A stretch of DNA of 64,000 nucleotides from Cellulomonas palmilytica (GCF_021590045.1 NZ_CP062221.1:2232001-2296000), one strand, 5' to 3'. Positions 40,571-49,355 are shown, numbered from the stretch's first letter. The notes: a model not told the origin generated them from the sequence alone. Numbers and translations are program-made.

Positions 40571-41302
40571 GTGGCCGGCCGCGAGCTGCCGCCCTCGTCG
40601 CCGTTCGCATCCGACGACGGCTCGGCGGACCCGGGGGTCGCCGCGGCGCTCGCGGCGTACGGCACGGGTGAGGGCTCGCTCGCGGGCGTCGTCGCGGCGC
40701 TCGCGGGCACGCGCGTGCTGGTGCCCGTGCTCGCGGAGCTCGAGCTCGCGGACGTGGTCGTGCACGACGGGCACGAGCACACGGTCGACAAGGAGGCGTC
40801 GGCCGGCATCGTGGCGCTGCAGACGCCCGACGGACGGCGCGCGCTGCCGGCGTTCACGTCGGTGTCGACGATGACCGCGTGGCGCGCCGACGCGCGTCCC
40901 GTGCCCACGGGCGTCGCGCGCGCCGCGCTGTCGGCGGTGCAGGAGGGCTGGGAGGTCGTGGTCGTGGACCCGGGCGGGCCCGTGACCGCGCTGCTGCCGC
41001 GCCCCGCGGTGTGGGCGCTCGCCAAGCAGGAGGAGTGGGTCCCGGCGGTCGACGGCGGCGCGGTCGCCGGCGACGTGGCCGCCGCGGTCGCCCGGGCGCT
41101 CGACGGCGTCCCCGCCGTGGTGCGAGCCGACGTCGAGCCCGGACGCCGGGCCGAGCTCGCGGTCGTCGCGACGCTCGTCGCCGGGCTCGACCGCCCCGCG
41201 CTCGAGCGCACGGTCGCGGGGATCAACGCCGCGCTCGCCGCGGAAGAGGTCGTGGCCGAGCGCGTCGACTCGCTCGAGCTGCGGCTGCGCAGCGCGTCCT
41301 GA
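40571..41302 (+). CDS. SseB-like protein after hisA
   Basis: A 243-residue soluble protein. The middle and N-terminal half resemble the SseB family: ALAGTRVLVPVLAELELADVVVHDG, GIVALQTPDGRRALPAFTSVSTMTAW and ALSAVQEGWEVVVVDPGGPV. The second half is a less conserved alpha/beta region. SseB-type proteins are poorly understood. The GTG start lies three bases after the hisA stop, so co-transcription is likely. It is a usual neighbour of hisA in actinobacteria. Confidence 0.72.
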   Translation: MAGRELPPSSPFASDDGSADPGVAAALAAYGTGEGSLAGVVAALAGTRVLVPVLAELELADVVVHDGHEHTVDKEASAGIVALQTPDGRRALPAFTSVSTMTAWRADARPVPTGVARAALSAVQEGWEVVVVDPGGPVTALLPRPAVWALAKQEEWVPAVDGGAVAGDVAAAVARALDGVPAVVRADVEPGRRAELAVVATLVAGLDRPALERTVAGINAALAAEEVVAERVDSLELRLRSAS

Positions 41303-41322
41303 CCGCACCCGACCGTCGCACC

Positions 41323-41385
41323 CGGCCGTCGCATCCGGCCGTCACATCCGGCCCCGAGGAGTCGGGGGACCGGACGCGACGGCCG
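41323..41385. terminator. Compound hairpin between convergent genes
   Basis: CGGCCGTCGCATCCGG (41323-41338) pairs with 41370-41385 in 15 of 16 positions. Inside it, CCCCGA and TCGGGG (41352-41367) form a second hairpin with a GGAG loop. A 13-base element is present in three near-identical copies over 41310-41350. It can end both the SseB-like (+) and GerW-like (-) transcripts. Confidence 0.65.
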
Positions 41386-41403
41386 ACTCGAGGGTGACCG
41401 CCG

Positions 41404-41964
41404 TCAGCGGTCGGCGAACGCCGAGACCGCGTGCGACACGGCCTTCGCGACGGCCGTGACCGCGAGGGCGGCGCCGACCGACGCGACCGCGGCCACGGCG
41501 ACGAGCTGCCCGCCGAGGATCACGCGGTTGAGGTCCAGCGCGGGACGCCAGTGCACGCCGTCGTCATCGACGACGAACACGCCGACCGCCTTGACGTGCG
41601 CGCCGTAGCCACCGCCGCCGCCGTGCCCGCCCCCGTACCCGCCGTGCGGGTCGCCGTCCGTCGCCGTGTCGTCGGACTCACCCTCACCGCCCGTCTCGTC
41701 GCCGGGTGCCGTCGCGTCCCACGTGTCGGCACCCGAGCCGCGCGTCCAGTAGTCCCGGGCGCGCCGCGCCCACGAGCCCGTCGGGAGCGCGCCGCCGCCC
41801 TCCCCGTCGCCCGCGCCCAGGCCGGTCGCGGCCCACACCCGCGCGACCGGGATCACGGTCACGCCGTCGCGCTCGTACGCCTCGCCGAACACCCGGCGCA
41901 CGGTGAAGGTCTCGTTGGCGGCGGTCGCGAGCGCCGACGGGTCGAAGCGAGGGACGTGTGCCAT
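41404..41964 (-). CDS. GerW (YtfJ) family protein
   Basis: A 186-residue protein. The start ANETFTVRRVFGEAYERDGVTVIPVARV and the end KAVGVFVVDDDGVHWRPALDLNRVILGGQLV match the GerW/YtfJ family. Between them is a Gly/Asp-rich loop of about 80 residues with a GGYGGGHGGGGGYG run. In Bacillus YtfJ is a spore germination protein; in non-sporulating actinobacteria the role is unknown. The C-terminus has a hydrophobic helix. The ATG at 41964 follows AGGAGG. Confidence 0.82.
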   Translation of the reverse strand: MAHVPRFDPSALATAANETFTVRRVFGEAYERDGVTVIPVARVWAATGLGAGDGEGGGALPTGSWARRARDYWTRGSGADTWDATAPGDETGGEGESDDTATDGDPHGGYGGGHGGGGGYGAHVKAVGVFVVDDDGVHWRPALDLNRVILGGQLVAVAAVASVGAALAVTAVAKAVSHAVSAFADR

Positions 41965-42109
41965 GGCTGCCTCCTGCGGTCGGGTGGTGCGCCGCGGTGC
42001 GACGCCCGTGCTCGATCCTGTCGCGCTCGCGCGCACCAGGTCCAGGGCTCCGGGCCGTCCGGCGTCGCTCGTGGACGATCCCCGTGCACGGCCCGCGGTC
42101 GCCGTGCGG

Positions 42110-42877
42110 TCAGTCGGTGCAGGTCGGGGCCGGGGAGACCTGCGACTCGTCGTCGAGCATCTCGCGCAGCGTGCTCACCGGGACGACGAAGCTCGCGCCG
42201 TCCTCGCCGCGTGCGTAGACCACGCCGACGACACGCCCCTGCGAGTCCAGCACCGGCGAGCCGGACGAGCCGAGCTCGACGCGCGCGTCGGTCACGAGCA
42301 CCTCACCGAGGTTCTCGTTCAGGGGGTCGGTCGTCGCTCCGATCACGTTCCCGGTCGTCATGGTCAGCCGGCTCCCGCGCGGGTAGCCGACGATCGTGAC
42401 CGACGCGCCGGGCACCGGGTCGGTCGGCGCGAGGCCGCCGAACGCGGGCAGCGGGTCGACGGTGCGGACGAACGCGAGGTCCGCGAGCGGAGCGGAGCTC
42501 GCGGCCTGCGCGCGCACGTCCCGCCCGTCGTACGTGCTGATCTCGAGCGCCGCGGACTCCGAGACGACGTGCCGGTTCGTGACGAGCGTGTGGTCGTCGA
42601 TCGCGAATCCCGACCCGGTGGACAGCGACCCGCAGCCGACGTTGCGGATGCGCACGGACATGCGGATCGCGGCGTCGAAGCCGTCGGGCGACAGCGCACC
42701 GCCCGGCGACGACGACGGCAGCGACGACGACGGCAGCGGCTCGGCGATGACGGTCAGCGCGGTCGGCACCGGGTCGGGCAGCGGCGGCAGCGCACCGCAC
42801 CCGGTGAGCGCGAGCGCCGCGGACGCGCAGGCCGCCGCGGCCCCCCACGCCCCGGGCGGGCGGCGCGCGCGCGTCAC
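42110..42877 (-). CDS. Lipoprotein trypsin-like serine protease
   Basis: A 255-residue protein. A lipoprotein signal peptide with the lipobox L-T-G-C near residue 20 leads to a Pro/Ser-rich linker of about 40 residues. The chymotrypsin-fold protease domain has the triad H103 (TNRHVV), D133 (LADLAFVR) and S207 (GSSGSPVL). There is no PDZ domain, unlike HtrA. It should sit on the outer face of the membrane. The GTG start overlaps the stop of the coiled-coil membrane protein (GTGA), so the two are made together. A GCACGGC/GCCGTGC hairpin lies just beyond the stop. Confidence 0.85.
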   Translation of the reverse strand: MTRARRPPGAWGAAAACASAALALTGCGALPPLPDPVPTALTVIAEPLPSSSLPSSSPGGALSPDGFDAAIRMSVRIRNVGCGSLSTGSGFAIDDHTLVTNRHVVSESAALEISTYDGRDVRAQAASSAPLADLAFVRTVDPLPAFGGLAPTDPVPGASVTIVGYPRGSRLTMTTGNVIGATTDPLNENLGEVLVTDARVELGSSGSPVLDSQGRVVGVVYARGEDGASFVVPVSTLREMLDDESQVSPAPTCTD

Positions 42878-43662
42878 GGCTCGAGCTCGTGCTGGAGCTG
42901 CTCGTTCGCCTCGGTGGCCTGGCCGCACAGCGCGTCCACGTCGTCGCGGAACCGGCGCAGCGCGCCCGGCTCGTGGGCGTCGGCGCTGTCCATGTACGTG
43001 ATGAGCTGCTGCTGGCCCGCGATGCAGGTGGCGAGCGCGGTGGCCACCTTGCCCGCGGCCTCGGAGACGCGCGCCTGGTAGTCGACGAGCTGCTGCTGCG
43101 CGGCCGAGTCGTCGCCGAGCTGGGCCTTCTCGTTCGCGAGCTCGGTGATCCGCTCCTGCGCGGTGCTCAGCTGCTCGCGCGTGTCGTCGAGGACCTGCTG
43201 CGCGGCGGTGAGGTCGCCACGCGTCCGCTCGAGGTCCGCGGCCGCGGTCGCGGCGAGCGACTCCCAGCCCGCGCTCGACGCGCGCCACTCGTCGGTCGCA
43301 CGCCACAGGTACGCCACCAGCGCGCCGCCGGCGATCAGGACGAGCGCGAGGGTCGTCGCGAGCACGGGCACGACGCGCGAACGGCGCCGCCCGGGAGCCG
43401 CCTCGACCGCGGGCTCCGGCTCGGGCGCGGAGATCGGCACCGCCTCGAGGACCGGTGCCGGCTCGGGCTCCCGCTCGGGCGGCGGCGGAGGCGGCGTGGG
43501 TGCGGTCGGCGAGGGTGCGGTCGGCGAGGGTGCGGCCGGCAGGGGTGCGGCAGCCGAGTGCGCGTCGTCGTGGCCGCCGTGCGACGGTCCGCCGGCGCGC
43601 ACGACCCACCCGGGGGTGCCCGACGTCCGTCCCCCGGTCGCGCGTGTGTCCTCCAGCGGCAC
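42874..43662 (-). CDS. Membrane-anchored coiled-coil protein
   Basis: A 262-residue protein that I do not assign to a named family. The N-terminal 95 residues are rich in Pro, Ala and Glu (repeats of PSPTA). One span follows at about residues 105-128 (VVPVLATTLALVLIAGGALVAYLW). The outside part is a long coiled coil (SLAATAAADLERTRGDLTAAQQVLDDTREQL). A cysteine-containing tail follows (ATCIAGQQQL, DALCGQATEA), with two Cys that could form a disulfide. The GTG at 43662 lies six bases after a TATCCT box, which fixes the start. It is coupled to the lipoprotein protease. Confidence 0.78.
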   Translation of the reverse strand: MPLEDTRATGGRTSGTPGWVVRAGGPSHGGHDDAHSAAAPLPAAPSPTAPSPTAPTPPPPPPEREPEPAPVLEAVPISAPEPEPAVEAAPGRRRSRVVPVLATTLALVLIAGGALVAYLWRATDEWRASSAGWESLAATAAADLERTRGDLTAAQQVLDDTREQLSTAQERITELANEKAQLGDDSAAQQQLVDYQARVSEAAGKVATALATCIAGQQQLITYMDSADAHEPGALRRFRDDVDALCGQATEANEQLQHELEP

Positions 43663-43668
43663 CCGCAC

Positions 43669-43674
43669 AGGATA
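43669..43674 (-). promoter_or_regulatory. -10 box TATCCT of a leaderless coiled-coil gene transcript
   Basis: On the minus strand TATCCT ends six bases before the GTG at 43662. Same spacing as the other leaderless boxes in this window. Confidence 0.55.
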
Positions 43675-43719
43675 GGCGCGCGGACCGGAGCACGCCCCGG
43701 GCCGGGTGACAATGATGGG

Positions 43720-44952
43720 ATGTCTTCGTCCTCCTACGGGTCCGTGCTGCGCCTGCCCGCGGTCGCGCGGCTGTACGCGGTCGCGTTCGTGTGCCGCATC
43801 CCCGCGGCGATGGTGGGCGTCGTCCTCACGCTGCACGTGGTCACCTCGCTCGGGCGCGGGTACGGGCAGGCGGGCGTCGTCGCGGGCGCGTCGACCGTGG
43901 GCATCGCGATCGGTGCGCCGTGGCGCGGACGGCTGGTCGACCGGGTGGGGCTGCGCCGCGCGGTCGCGCCGTCGGTCGTCGTCGAGTCGGCGGTGTGGCT
44001 CGTCGCGCCGCACCTGGACTACCACGCGCTCGTCGGCGCCGCGTTCGTCGCCGGCTTGTTCCTCGTGCCCGTGTTCTCGGTCGCGCGCCAGTCGCTCGCC
44101 GTGCTCGTGCCGCCCGCGCAGCAGCGCACCGCCTTCGCGCTCGACTCGGTGCTCGTCGAGGTGACGTTCATGCTCGCGCCCGTCGTCGGCGTCCTGATCG
44201 CGACGCAGGTCTCGACGACGGCCGCGCTCACCGTCGTCGGCGTCGCGACCGTGGGCGGCGGTGTCCTGCTCATGTGGGCGGACCCGCCGACACGGTCGCA
44301 GCGCCCGGCGCCCGTGCTGCCCGCGCAGCTCGACGCGCCCGCGCACGGCCTGGGCGCCGCCGAGCCCGCGCCCGCGCGCCTGCGCGTCGTGACGCCCGAG
44401 CTCGTCGTGCTGCTCGTCGCCGCCGCGGCGGCGGCGTTCGTGCTCATCGGCACCGACGTGGCGCTCGTCGCGTCGCTCAACGACGCCGGCCGCCCCGGCG
44501 ACGTCGGCTGGATGGTCGCGCTGTGGGCGGGCGGCTCGGTCGTCGGCGGCCTGGTGCACGGCGCACGGGCGAGTTCCCCGCCGCCGCTCGTGCTCGTCGT
44601 GCTGCTCGCGCTCGCGGTGGTCCCCGCGGCGTTCGCGCCCGTGCCCGTGTGGCTCGCGGTCGCGGTGTTCGTCGCGGGCCTGCCGTGCGCGCCGACGCTC
44701 GCGTCGATCAACGCGACGCTGGTGCGGATCGCGCCCGAGGAGCGGCGCGGCGAGGTCATGGGCTGGTCCGGGACCATGTCGACGGTCGGGAACGCGCTCG
44801 GCGCGCCGCTGTGCGGGTGGGTCATCGACCGCGTCCACCCAGGCGCGGGCTTCCTCACGGCGGCCGTCGTCGGCGGTGGCGTCGCGGTCGGCGGGCTCAC
44901 GGTGCAGCACGTTGTCCGACGACGGCGCGCCCCGGCCGCGATCGCGGGCTGA
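43720..44952 (+). CDS. MFS transporter
   Basis: A 410-residue membrane protein with about 11-12 hydrophobic spans. The family signature between spans 2 and 3 is seen as APWRGRLVDRVGLRRAV, and a related loop in the second half as RGEVMGWSGTMSTVGNALGAPLCGWVIDR. It is a major facilitator of unknown substrate; the layout suggests export. It is divergent from the coiled-coil/protease pair with 57 bases between starts. A GACAAT hexamer six bases before the ATG may be its -10. Confidence 0.88.
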   Translation: MSSSSYGSVLRLPAVARLYAVAFVCRIPAAMVGVVLTLHVVTSLGRGYGQAGVVAGASTVGIAIGAPWRGRLVDRVGLRRAVAPSVVVESAVWLVAPHLDYHALVGAAFVAGLFLVPVFSVARQSLAVLVPPAQQRTAFALDSVLVEVTFMLAPVVGVLIATQVSTTAALTVVGVATVGGGVLLMWADPPTRSQRPAPVLPAQLDAPAHGLGAAEPAPARLRVVTPELVVLLVAAAAAAFVLIGTDVALVASLNDAGRPGDVGWMVALWAGGSVVGGLVHGARASSPPPLVLVVLLALAVVPAAFAPVPVWLAVAVFVAGLPCAPTLASINATLVRIAPEERRGEVMGWSGTMSTVGNALGAPLCGWVIDRVHPGAGFLTAAVVGGGVAVGGLTVQHVVRRRRAPAAIAG

Positions 44953-44993
44953 CCTCCGTCGGACCCCGAGGGGCGACCCGGTCAGGGGCGGTG

Positions 44994-45362
44994 TCAGCTC
45001 ACCGGGCTGGTGAGCTTCTCCCCGGGGCCCTCGCCCGGCGCGTCCGGGAACGGGGACGCCTCGCGGAACGCGAGCTGCAGCGAGCGCAGCCCGTCGCGCA
45101 GCGAGCGGGCGTGCTGGTTGCCGATGTCGGGCGCCGACGCGGTCACGAGCGCGGCGAGCGCTGTGATGAGCTTGCGGGCCTCGTCGAGGTCCAGGTACTG
45201 CGCGCCGCCGCCGTCGGGTCCGTCCTCGGCGAGGCCGCACTTGACGGCCGCTGCGCTCATGAGGTGCACCGCGGCGGTGACGATCACCTCGACCGCGGCG
45301 ACGTCCGCGATGTCCCGGGTCGCGTCGCCGGCGGGGTCGTGGGTCGTGGCCTCGTCGCTCAT
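44994..45362 (-). CDS. DUF1844 family protein
   Basis: A 122-residue protein. The conserved core reads AAVEVIVTAAVHLMSAAAVKCGL and YLDLDEARKLITALAALV, as in DUF1844. The rest is acidic. Function is unknown. In many actinobacteria DUF1844 lies directly beside infC; here a catalase and a Fur-family regulator sit between them. The start ATG at 45362 has a weak GAGG upstream. Confidence 0.85.
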   Translation of the reverse strand: MSDEATTHDPAGDATRDIADVAAVEVIVTAAVHLMSAAAVKCGLAEDGPDGGGAQYLDLDEARKLITALAALVTASAPDIGNQHARSLRDGLRSLQLAFREASPFPDAPGEGPGEKLTSPVS

Positions 45363-45436
45363 GCGCACATCCTCGCACCCGGTGCGCGTCGCCCTCGTCG
45401 TGCCCGACGTGGCGTGCGTCTCCCCACTCGGACGCG

Positions 45437-45473
45437 GACGACCCCCGCACCCGGGTGGGGTACGGGGGTCGTC
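45437..45473 (-). terminator. Hairpin terminator of the catalase gene
   Basis: GACGACCCCCG (45437-45447) and CGGGGGTCGTC (45463-45473) pair perfectly over 11 bp, 35 bases beyond the catalase stop. The 15-base loop holds a CACCCGGGTG palindrome. Confidence 0.7.
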
Positions 45474-45507
45474 GGGAGGGGCCGTGCGGGCCCCGTCCGG
45501 GGACGGC

Positions 45508-47007
45508 TCAGGCGACGGGCGTCGCCGAGGTCGCCGGCGTGCCGCTCTCGACGGGCGCGGTGCCGTCGAGTGCGGCGCGCAGCGCGGCACCGAGGCCGGC
45601 GTCGACGTGCGTCCAGTACTGGATCGCGCGCTCGCGGATGTCCGCGCGGCGCACCCCGCCGACGTGACCCGTGATCGTCTCGAGGAAGCGCGCACGGGCG
45701 GCGTCGTCGAAGACCTCGCGGTAGAGCGTGCCGGCCTGGCCGAAGTCGTCGTCCTGCGCGTGCAGCGTCGCCGCGGCGCGCGTCAGGTCGCCGTCCGACT
45801 CCCAGCCGCCGTCGGTCGCGCGGGTCGGGTCCGCCGCCGGACCGCCCGCCGAGTTGGGTGCGTACACCGGCGTCGTCGCCGACTCGAAGTGGTAGCGCGC
45901 CGCGCCGTCCTTCGAGTACGAGTGCACGGACGACTTCGGCGCGTTGACGGGCAGCTGTGCGTGGTTCGTGCCGACGCGGTACCGGTGCGCGTCCGCGTAC
46001 GAGAAGATCCGCGCGAGGAGCATCTTGTCGGGGCTCGCCGCGATGCCCGGCACGAAGTTGCTCGGCGCGAACGTCGCCTGCTCGATCTGCGCGAAGTAGT
46101 TCTCCGGGTTGCGGTTGAGCTCCATCACGCCGACCTCGACGAGCGGGTAGTCCGCGTGCGGCCACACCTTCGTCAGGTCGAACGGGTTGAAGCGGTACGT
46201 CTTCGCGTCCTCGTACGGCATGACCTGGACGGACAGCGTCCAGCGCGGGAAGTCGCCCGCCTCGATGTGCTCGTACAGGTCGCGGATGTGCACGTCCGCG
46301 TCCGATCCCGCGAGCTGCGACGCCTCGTCGGCGCTCAGGTTCTTGATGCCCTGCTGCGTCTTGAAGTGGTACTTGACCCAGAACCGCTCGCCCGCGGCGT
46401 TGATCCACTGGTAGGTGTGCGAGCCGAACCCGTCCATGTGCCGCCACGACGCCGGGATGCCGCGGTCACCCATGAGCCACGTCACCTGGTGCGCCGACTC
46501 GGGCGACAGCGACCAGAAGTCCCACTGCATGTCGTTGTCGCGCAGGTGCGAGCCGGGCAGGCGCTTCTGCGAGTGGATGAAGTCGGGGAACTTGATGCCG
46601 TCGCGGATGAAGAAGACGGGCGTGTTGTTCCCGACGAGGTCGTAGTTGCCCTCGGACGTGTAGAACTTCAGCGCGAAGCCGCGCGGGTCGCGCCACGTGT
46701 CGGGGGAGCCGAGCTCGCCCGCGACCGTCGAGAAGCGCGCGAGCATCTCCGTCGAGGCGCCCGGCTGGAACACGGCGGCGCGCGTGTACGCCGAGACGTC
46801 CCCGGTCACCGTGAACGTGCCGAACGCGCCGCCGCCCTTGGCGTGCACGACGCGCTCGGGCACGCGCTCGCGGTTGAACTGCGCGAGCTTCTCGACGAGG
46901 TAGTGGTCGTGCAGGACGATCGGGCCGTCCGCGCCGACCGACAGCGCGTGCGCGTCGGACGCGACGGGCGCGCCGGAGTTCGTCGTGGTGGCGGGCACGT
47001 GAGACAT
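45508..47007 (-). CDS. katA: Monofunctional heme catalase
   Basis: A 499-residue clade 3-type catalase. The distal histidine lies in [11 protein letters not shown], the asparagine in [12 protein letters not shown] and the heme-ligand tyrosine in [18 protein letters not shown]. The core is complete to about residue 480, with a short Ala/Thr tail. It breaks down hydrogen peroxide in the cytoplasm. ATG 47007 follows GAGAGGA with six bases between. The Fur-family gene lies upstream on the same strand, 113 bases away, as in the catR-catA pair of Streptomyces. Confidence 0.96.
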   Translation of the reverse strand: MSHVPATTTNSGAPVASDAHALSVGADGPIVLHDHYLVEKLAQFNRERVPERVVHAKGGGAFGTFTVTGDVSAYTRAAVFQPGASTEMLARFSTVAGELGSPDTWRDPRGFALKFYTSEGNYDLVGNNTPVFFIRDGIKFPDFIHSQKRLPGSHLRDNDMQWDFWSLSPESAHQVTWLMGDRGIPASWRHMDGFGSHTYQWINAAGERFWVKYHFKTQQGIKNLSADEASQLAGSDADVHIRDLYEHIEAGDFPRWTLSVQVMPYEDAKTYRFNPFDLTKVWPHADYPLVEVGVMELNRNPENYFAQIEQATFAPSNFVPGIAASPDKMLLARIFSYADAHRYRVGTNHAQLPVNAPKSSVHSYSKDGAARYHFESATTPVYAPNSAGGPAADPTRATDGGWESDGDLTRAAATLHAQDDDFGQAGTLYREVFDDAARARFLETITGHVGGVRRADIRERAIQYWTHVDAGLGAALRAALDGTAPVESGTPATSATPVA

Positions 47008-47120
47008 GGGTGTCCTCTCGGTGGTGGGCATGGCAGGGCACGTCCCGGCGGAGCCGGTCCGTGGCGTGGGGGACCCGCTGCACGCTCGCGCGTGCTGCGG
47101 ACGGGTGGGGGAGCGGCGGT

Positions 47121-47603
47121 CTAGGCCACGTGCTCCGGATCGGTGGCGGTGGTCGTGGTGCCGGTGGTCGTGGTGCCGGTGGTCGTGCCGGGGCCGTCGT
47201 CGCGGCAGGCCGCGCACAGGCCCCAGAACGTCACCTCGGCGGCCTCGATGGCGAAGCCGCTCGTCCCGCTCGGCTCGAGGCAGGGCGCCTCGCCGACGAC
47301 GCAGTCGACGTCCTCGACCGCGCCGCACGAGCGGCACACGACGTGGTGGTGGTTGTCGTCGACCCGACGCTCGTAGCGCGCGGGGTGGCCCGCGGGCTCG
47401 ATGCGCCGCACGATGCCGGCCTGCGTGAACGCGGCCAGCACGTCGTAGATCGCCTGGACCGAGACCGACGGCATGCGGGTGCGCACGCCGCGCAGCACCG
47501 CGTCCGCGTCGGCGTGCGGCGACGCCGTGAGGGCCTCGAGCACGGCGAGCCGCGGTGCGGTGACCCGCAGGCCCCGGCTGCGCAGGAGCTGGTCGTCGTC
47601 CAT
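47121..47603 (-). CDS. Fur-family regulator (CatR/PerR-like), probable peroxide sensor
   Basis: A 160-residue protein. The winged-helix domain is residues 1-80 ([44 protein letters not shown]). The dimerisation domain has the metal ligands [23 protein letters not shown] and the second zinc cysteine pair CAAC. The C-terminal tail is a Thr/Gly repeat from 15-base tandem units. It resembles CatR of Streptomyces, which represses catA until oxidised. A near-palindrome upstream is its likely own operator. The ATG at 47603 has no ribosome-binding site. Confidence 0.88.
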   Translation of the reverse strand: MDDDQLLRSRGLRVTAPRLAVLEALTASPHADADAVLRGVRTRMPSVSVQAIYDVLAAFTQAGIVRRIEPAGHPARYERRVDDNHHHVVCRSCGAVEDVDCVVGEAPCLEPSGTSGFAIEAAEVTFWGLCAACRDDGPGTTTGTTTTGTTTTATDPEHVA

Positions 47604-47623
47604 GTCCCACACCCCATCATATA

Positions 47624-47642
47624 AACTGGAACCATTCAAGTT
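47624..47642. promoter_or_regulatory. Candidate operator for the Fur-family regulator
   Basis: AACTGGAA, three bases, TTCAAGTT: an imperfect palindrome, seven of eight positions symmetric. It lies just upstream of a TATGAT -10 candidate (minus strand, 47621-47616) of the regulator gene. Confidence 0.6.
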
Positions 47643-47724
47643 ATGGAACGACTCCAGATCACGGGTCGCGTGCCCCTCGACGACTGCCCGCCGACCCGCT
47701 GTCGGCAGGTGCCGGGGTGTCTGG

Positions 47725-48016
47725 TAGCCTGGTCCATCGACTGACCTGTGCCGTACCCGCCCGCGAGGGACCGGAGTGCGGAGCAGGTGCACAAGTGGAG
47801 TCTCTCCCACCTTGGACCCGACCGTCCGGCGCGAGCCGGCGACAGGGTCCGGGTCCCGGTCTACGACGGACGTCGACCCGGCTCGCGCCGGGAGGACGGG
47901 CGTCGTGCGTGCGCATGCTCGTCGTGCGCCGGATCGACAGAGGCCTCCACCTGTGCCCGGGGTGGAGGCCTTCTTCGTCCCCGGCGGTCAGTCACGACGA
48001 ACCTGGAGGAGCACCC
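47725..48016 (+). ncRNA. infC operon leader RNA with attenuator-like hairpins
   Basis: From a TAGCCT -10 box (47725-47730) to the infC start is about 280 bases with no real gene. A perfect 14-bp stem, CCGGCGCGAGCCGG (47826-47839) with its complement at 47878-47891, encloses a 38-base G/C-rich loop. A second stem, AGGCCTCCACC with GGTGGAGGCCT (47941-47971), is followed by TCTTCGTCC and looks like an intrinsic terminator. Infernal searches against known leader families would be decisive. infC-rpmI-rplT operons are controlled by L20 or IF3 in other bacteria. Confidence 0.55.
47941..47971 (+). terminator. Putative attenuator in the infC leader
   Basis: An 11-bp perfect stem with a 9-base loop, followed by TCTTCGT, about 45 bases before the infC start codon. 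It could stop transcription before infC under some conditions. Confidence 0.5.
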
Positions 48017-49009
48017 ATCAGCGAGCCCCGCATCAACGATCGGATCCGCGTCGCCGAGGTCCGCCTGGTCGGCCCTGCCGGCGAGCAGGTCGGCATCGTC
48101 CGCGTGGAAGACGCACTGCGCCTGGCCCAGGACGCCGACCTCGACCTGGTCGAGGTCGCCCCCGACGCCCGCCCGCCCGTGGTCAAGATCATGGACTACG
48201 GGAAGTACAAGTACGAGGCGGACATGAAGGCCCGCGAGGCCCGGCGGAACCAGGCCAACACGGTCCTCAAGGAGATCCGCTTCCGGCTCAAGATCGATCC
48301 GCACGACTACGGCACCAAGAAGGGCCACGTCGAGCGGTTCCTCAAGGCCGGCGACAAGGTCAAGGTCATGATCATGTTCCGCGGCCGCGAGCAGTCGCGC
48401 CCGGAGATGGGCTTCCGTCTGCTGCAGCGGCTCGCCGCCGACGTCGCCGAGTTCGGCTTCGTCGAGAGCTCACCCAAGCAGGACGGGCGCAACATGATCA
48501 TGGTGCTCGGGCCGACCAAGAAGAAGGCCGAGCAGCGCCAGGAGCAGCGTCGTCAGGCTCAGGCCGCCGCGGCGCGCGACGCCAACGCGACCGCGAAGGC
48601 CGCCCAGGCCGCCGCCCCGGAGGCCGACGAGGTCGACGAGGCGCCCGTGGTGAGCACGCCCGCCGCAGCGCCCGCGCCCGTCGAGGCCGCGCGTCCCGAC
48701 GCGCAGGTCGAGGCGCAGGCCGAGACGACCCCGGAGGCGCCCGCCGTCGAGCCCGTGGTCGAGCCCGTGGTCGAGCCCGTGGTCGAGAAGGCCGCGCCCC
48801 GCCCGGCCACCGCCGAGAAGCGTGCGCCCAAGGCTCCCGCCGCGACGGCCGAGGCCGCCCCCGCGGCGCCGAAGCCTGCGGCAGCGCCGAAGCCTGCGGC
48901 GACGCCGAAGCCGACCGCCACGCCCAAGCCGAGCGCCGCGGCCGCCAAGCCCGCCGCGCCGCGGCCGGCACCGCGGCCCCGGCCGAGCGCGCCGCGCAGC
49001 ACCGACTGA
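48017..49009 (+). CDS. infC: Translation initiation factor IF-3 with long C-terminal extension
   Basis: A 330-residue protein. The IF3 core, about 180 residues, is complete: [57 protein letters not shown] and [16 protein letters not shown] end. The start codon is ATC at 48017, in a good context (GGAGGA with six bases before it). Non-AUG AUC/AUU starts are a known feature of infC that lets IF3 limit its own translation. About 150 extra C-terminal residues are rich in Ala, Pro, Glu and Lys, with repeats of EPVV and KP(A/T)A. IF3 keeps 30S free and checks the start codon. rpmI and rplT follow. Confidence 0.93.
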   Translation: MSEPRINDRIRVAEVRLVGPAGEQVGIVRVEDALRLAQDADLDLVEVAPDARPPVVKIMDYGKYKYEADMKAREARRNQANTVLKEIRFRLKIDPHDYGTKKGHVERFLKAGDKVKVMIMFRGREQSRPEMGFRLLQRLAADVAEFGFVESSPKQDGRNMIMVLGPTKKKAEQRQEQRRQAQAAAARDANATAKAAQAAAPEADEVDEAPVVSTPAAAPAPVEAARPDAQVEAQAETTPEAPAVEPVVEPVVEPVVEKAAPRPATAEKRAPKAPAATAEAAPAAPKPAAAPKPAATPKPTATPKPSAAAAKPAAPRPAPRPRPSAPRSTD

Positions 49010-49098
49010 CCCGAGACGGCCGGACGCCCCCCGCGGACCGGCCCCCGAACGAGTCGCACGAACCCGTGCGATGCGAACGACAAGGAGACACGGCAGCC

Positions 49099-49293
49099 AT
49101 GCCGAAGAACAAGACGCACTCCGGTGCCAAGAAGCGCTTCCGCGTGACGGGGACGGGCAAGGTCATGCGCGAGCAGGCCAACGGTCGCCACCTGCTGGAG
49201 CACAAGTCGAGCCGCCGCACCCGCCGCATCGCCGGTGACGTGGTCGTCTCCGCTGCCGACACCCCGAAGATCAAGAAGCTGCTCGGCAAGTGA
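49099..49293 (+). CDS. rpmI: Ribosomal protein L35 (bL35)
   Basis: A 64-residue basic protein: [22 protein letters not shown] at the start, then [14 protein letters not shown] and the end IKKLLGK. It is a structural protein of the 50S subunit. AAGGAG lies 11 bases before the ATG. A 7-bp hairpin with a TCGCACG stem (49054-49071) sits in the infC-rpmI gap. Confidence 0.97.
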   Translation: MPKNKTHSGAKKRFRVTGTGKVMREQANGRHLLEHKSSRRTRRIAGDVVVSAADTPKIKKLLGK

Positions 49294-49298
49294 CTCGT

Positions 49299-49320
49299 CC
49301 GGGCGCCCTCCGGCGCCCGG
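49299..49320 (+). promoter_or_regulatory. Hairpin between rpmI and rplT
   Basis: CCGGGCGCC (49299-49307) and GGCGCCCGG (49312-49320) pair perfectly with a 4-base loop, six bases after the rpmI stop. It may be a processing or pausing site; it need not end the transcript. Confidence 0.5.
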
Positions 49321-49355
49321 GGTCCTTCCGGCCCTGACCAAGCAAGGAGCATCAC

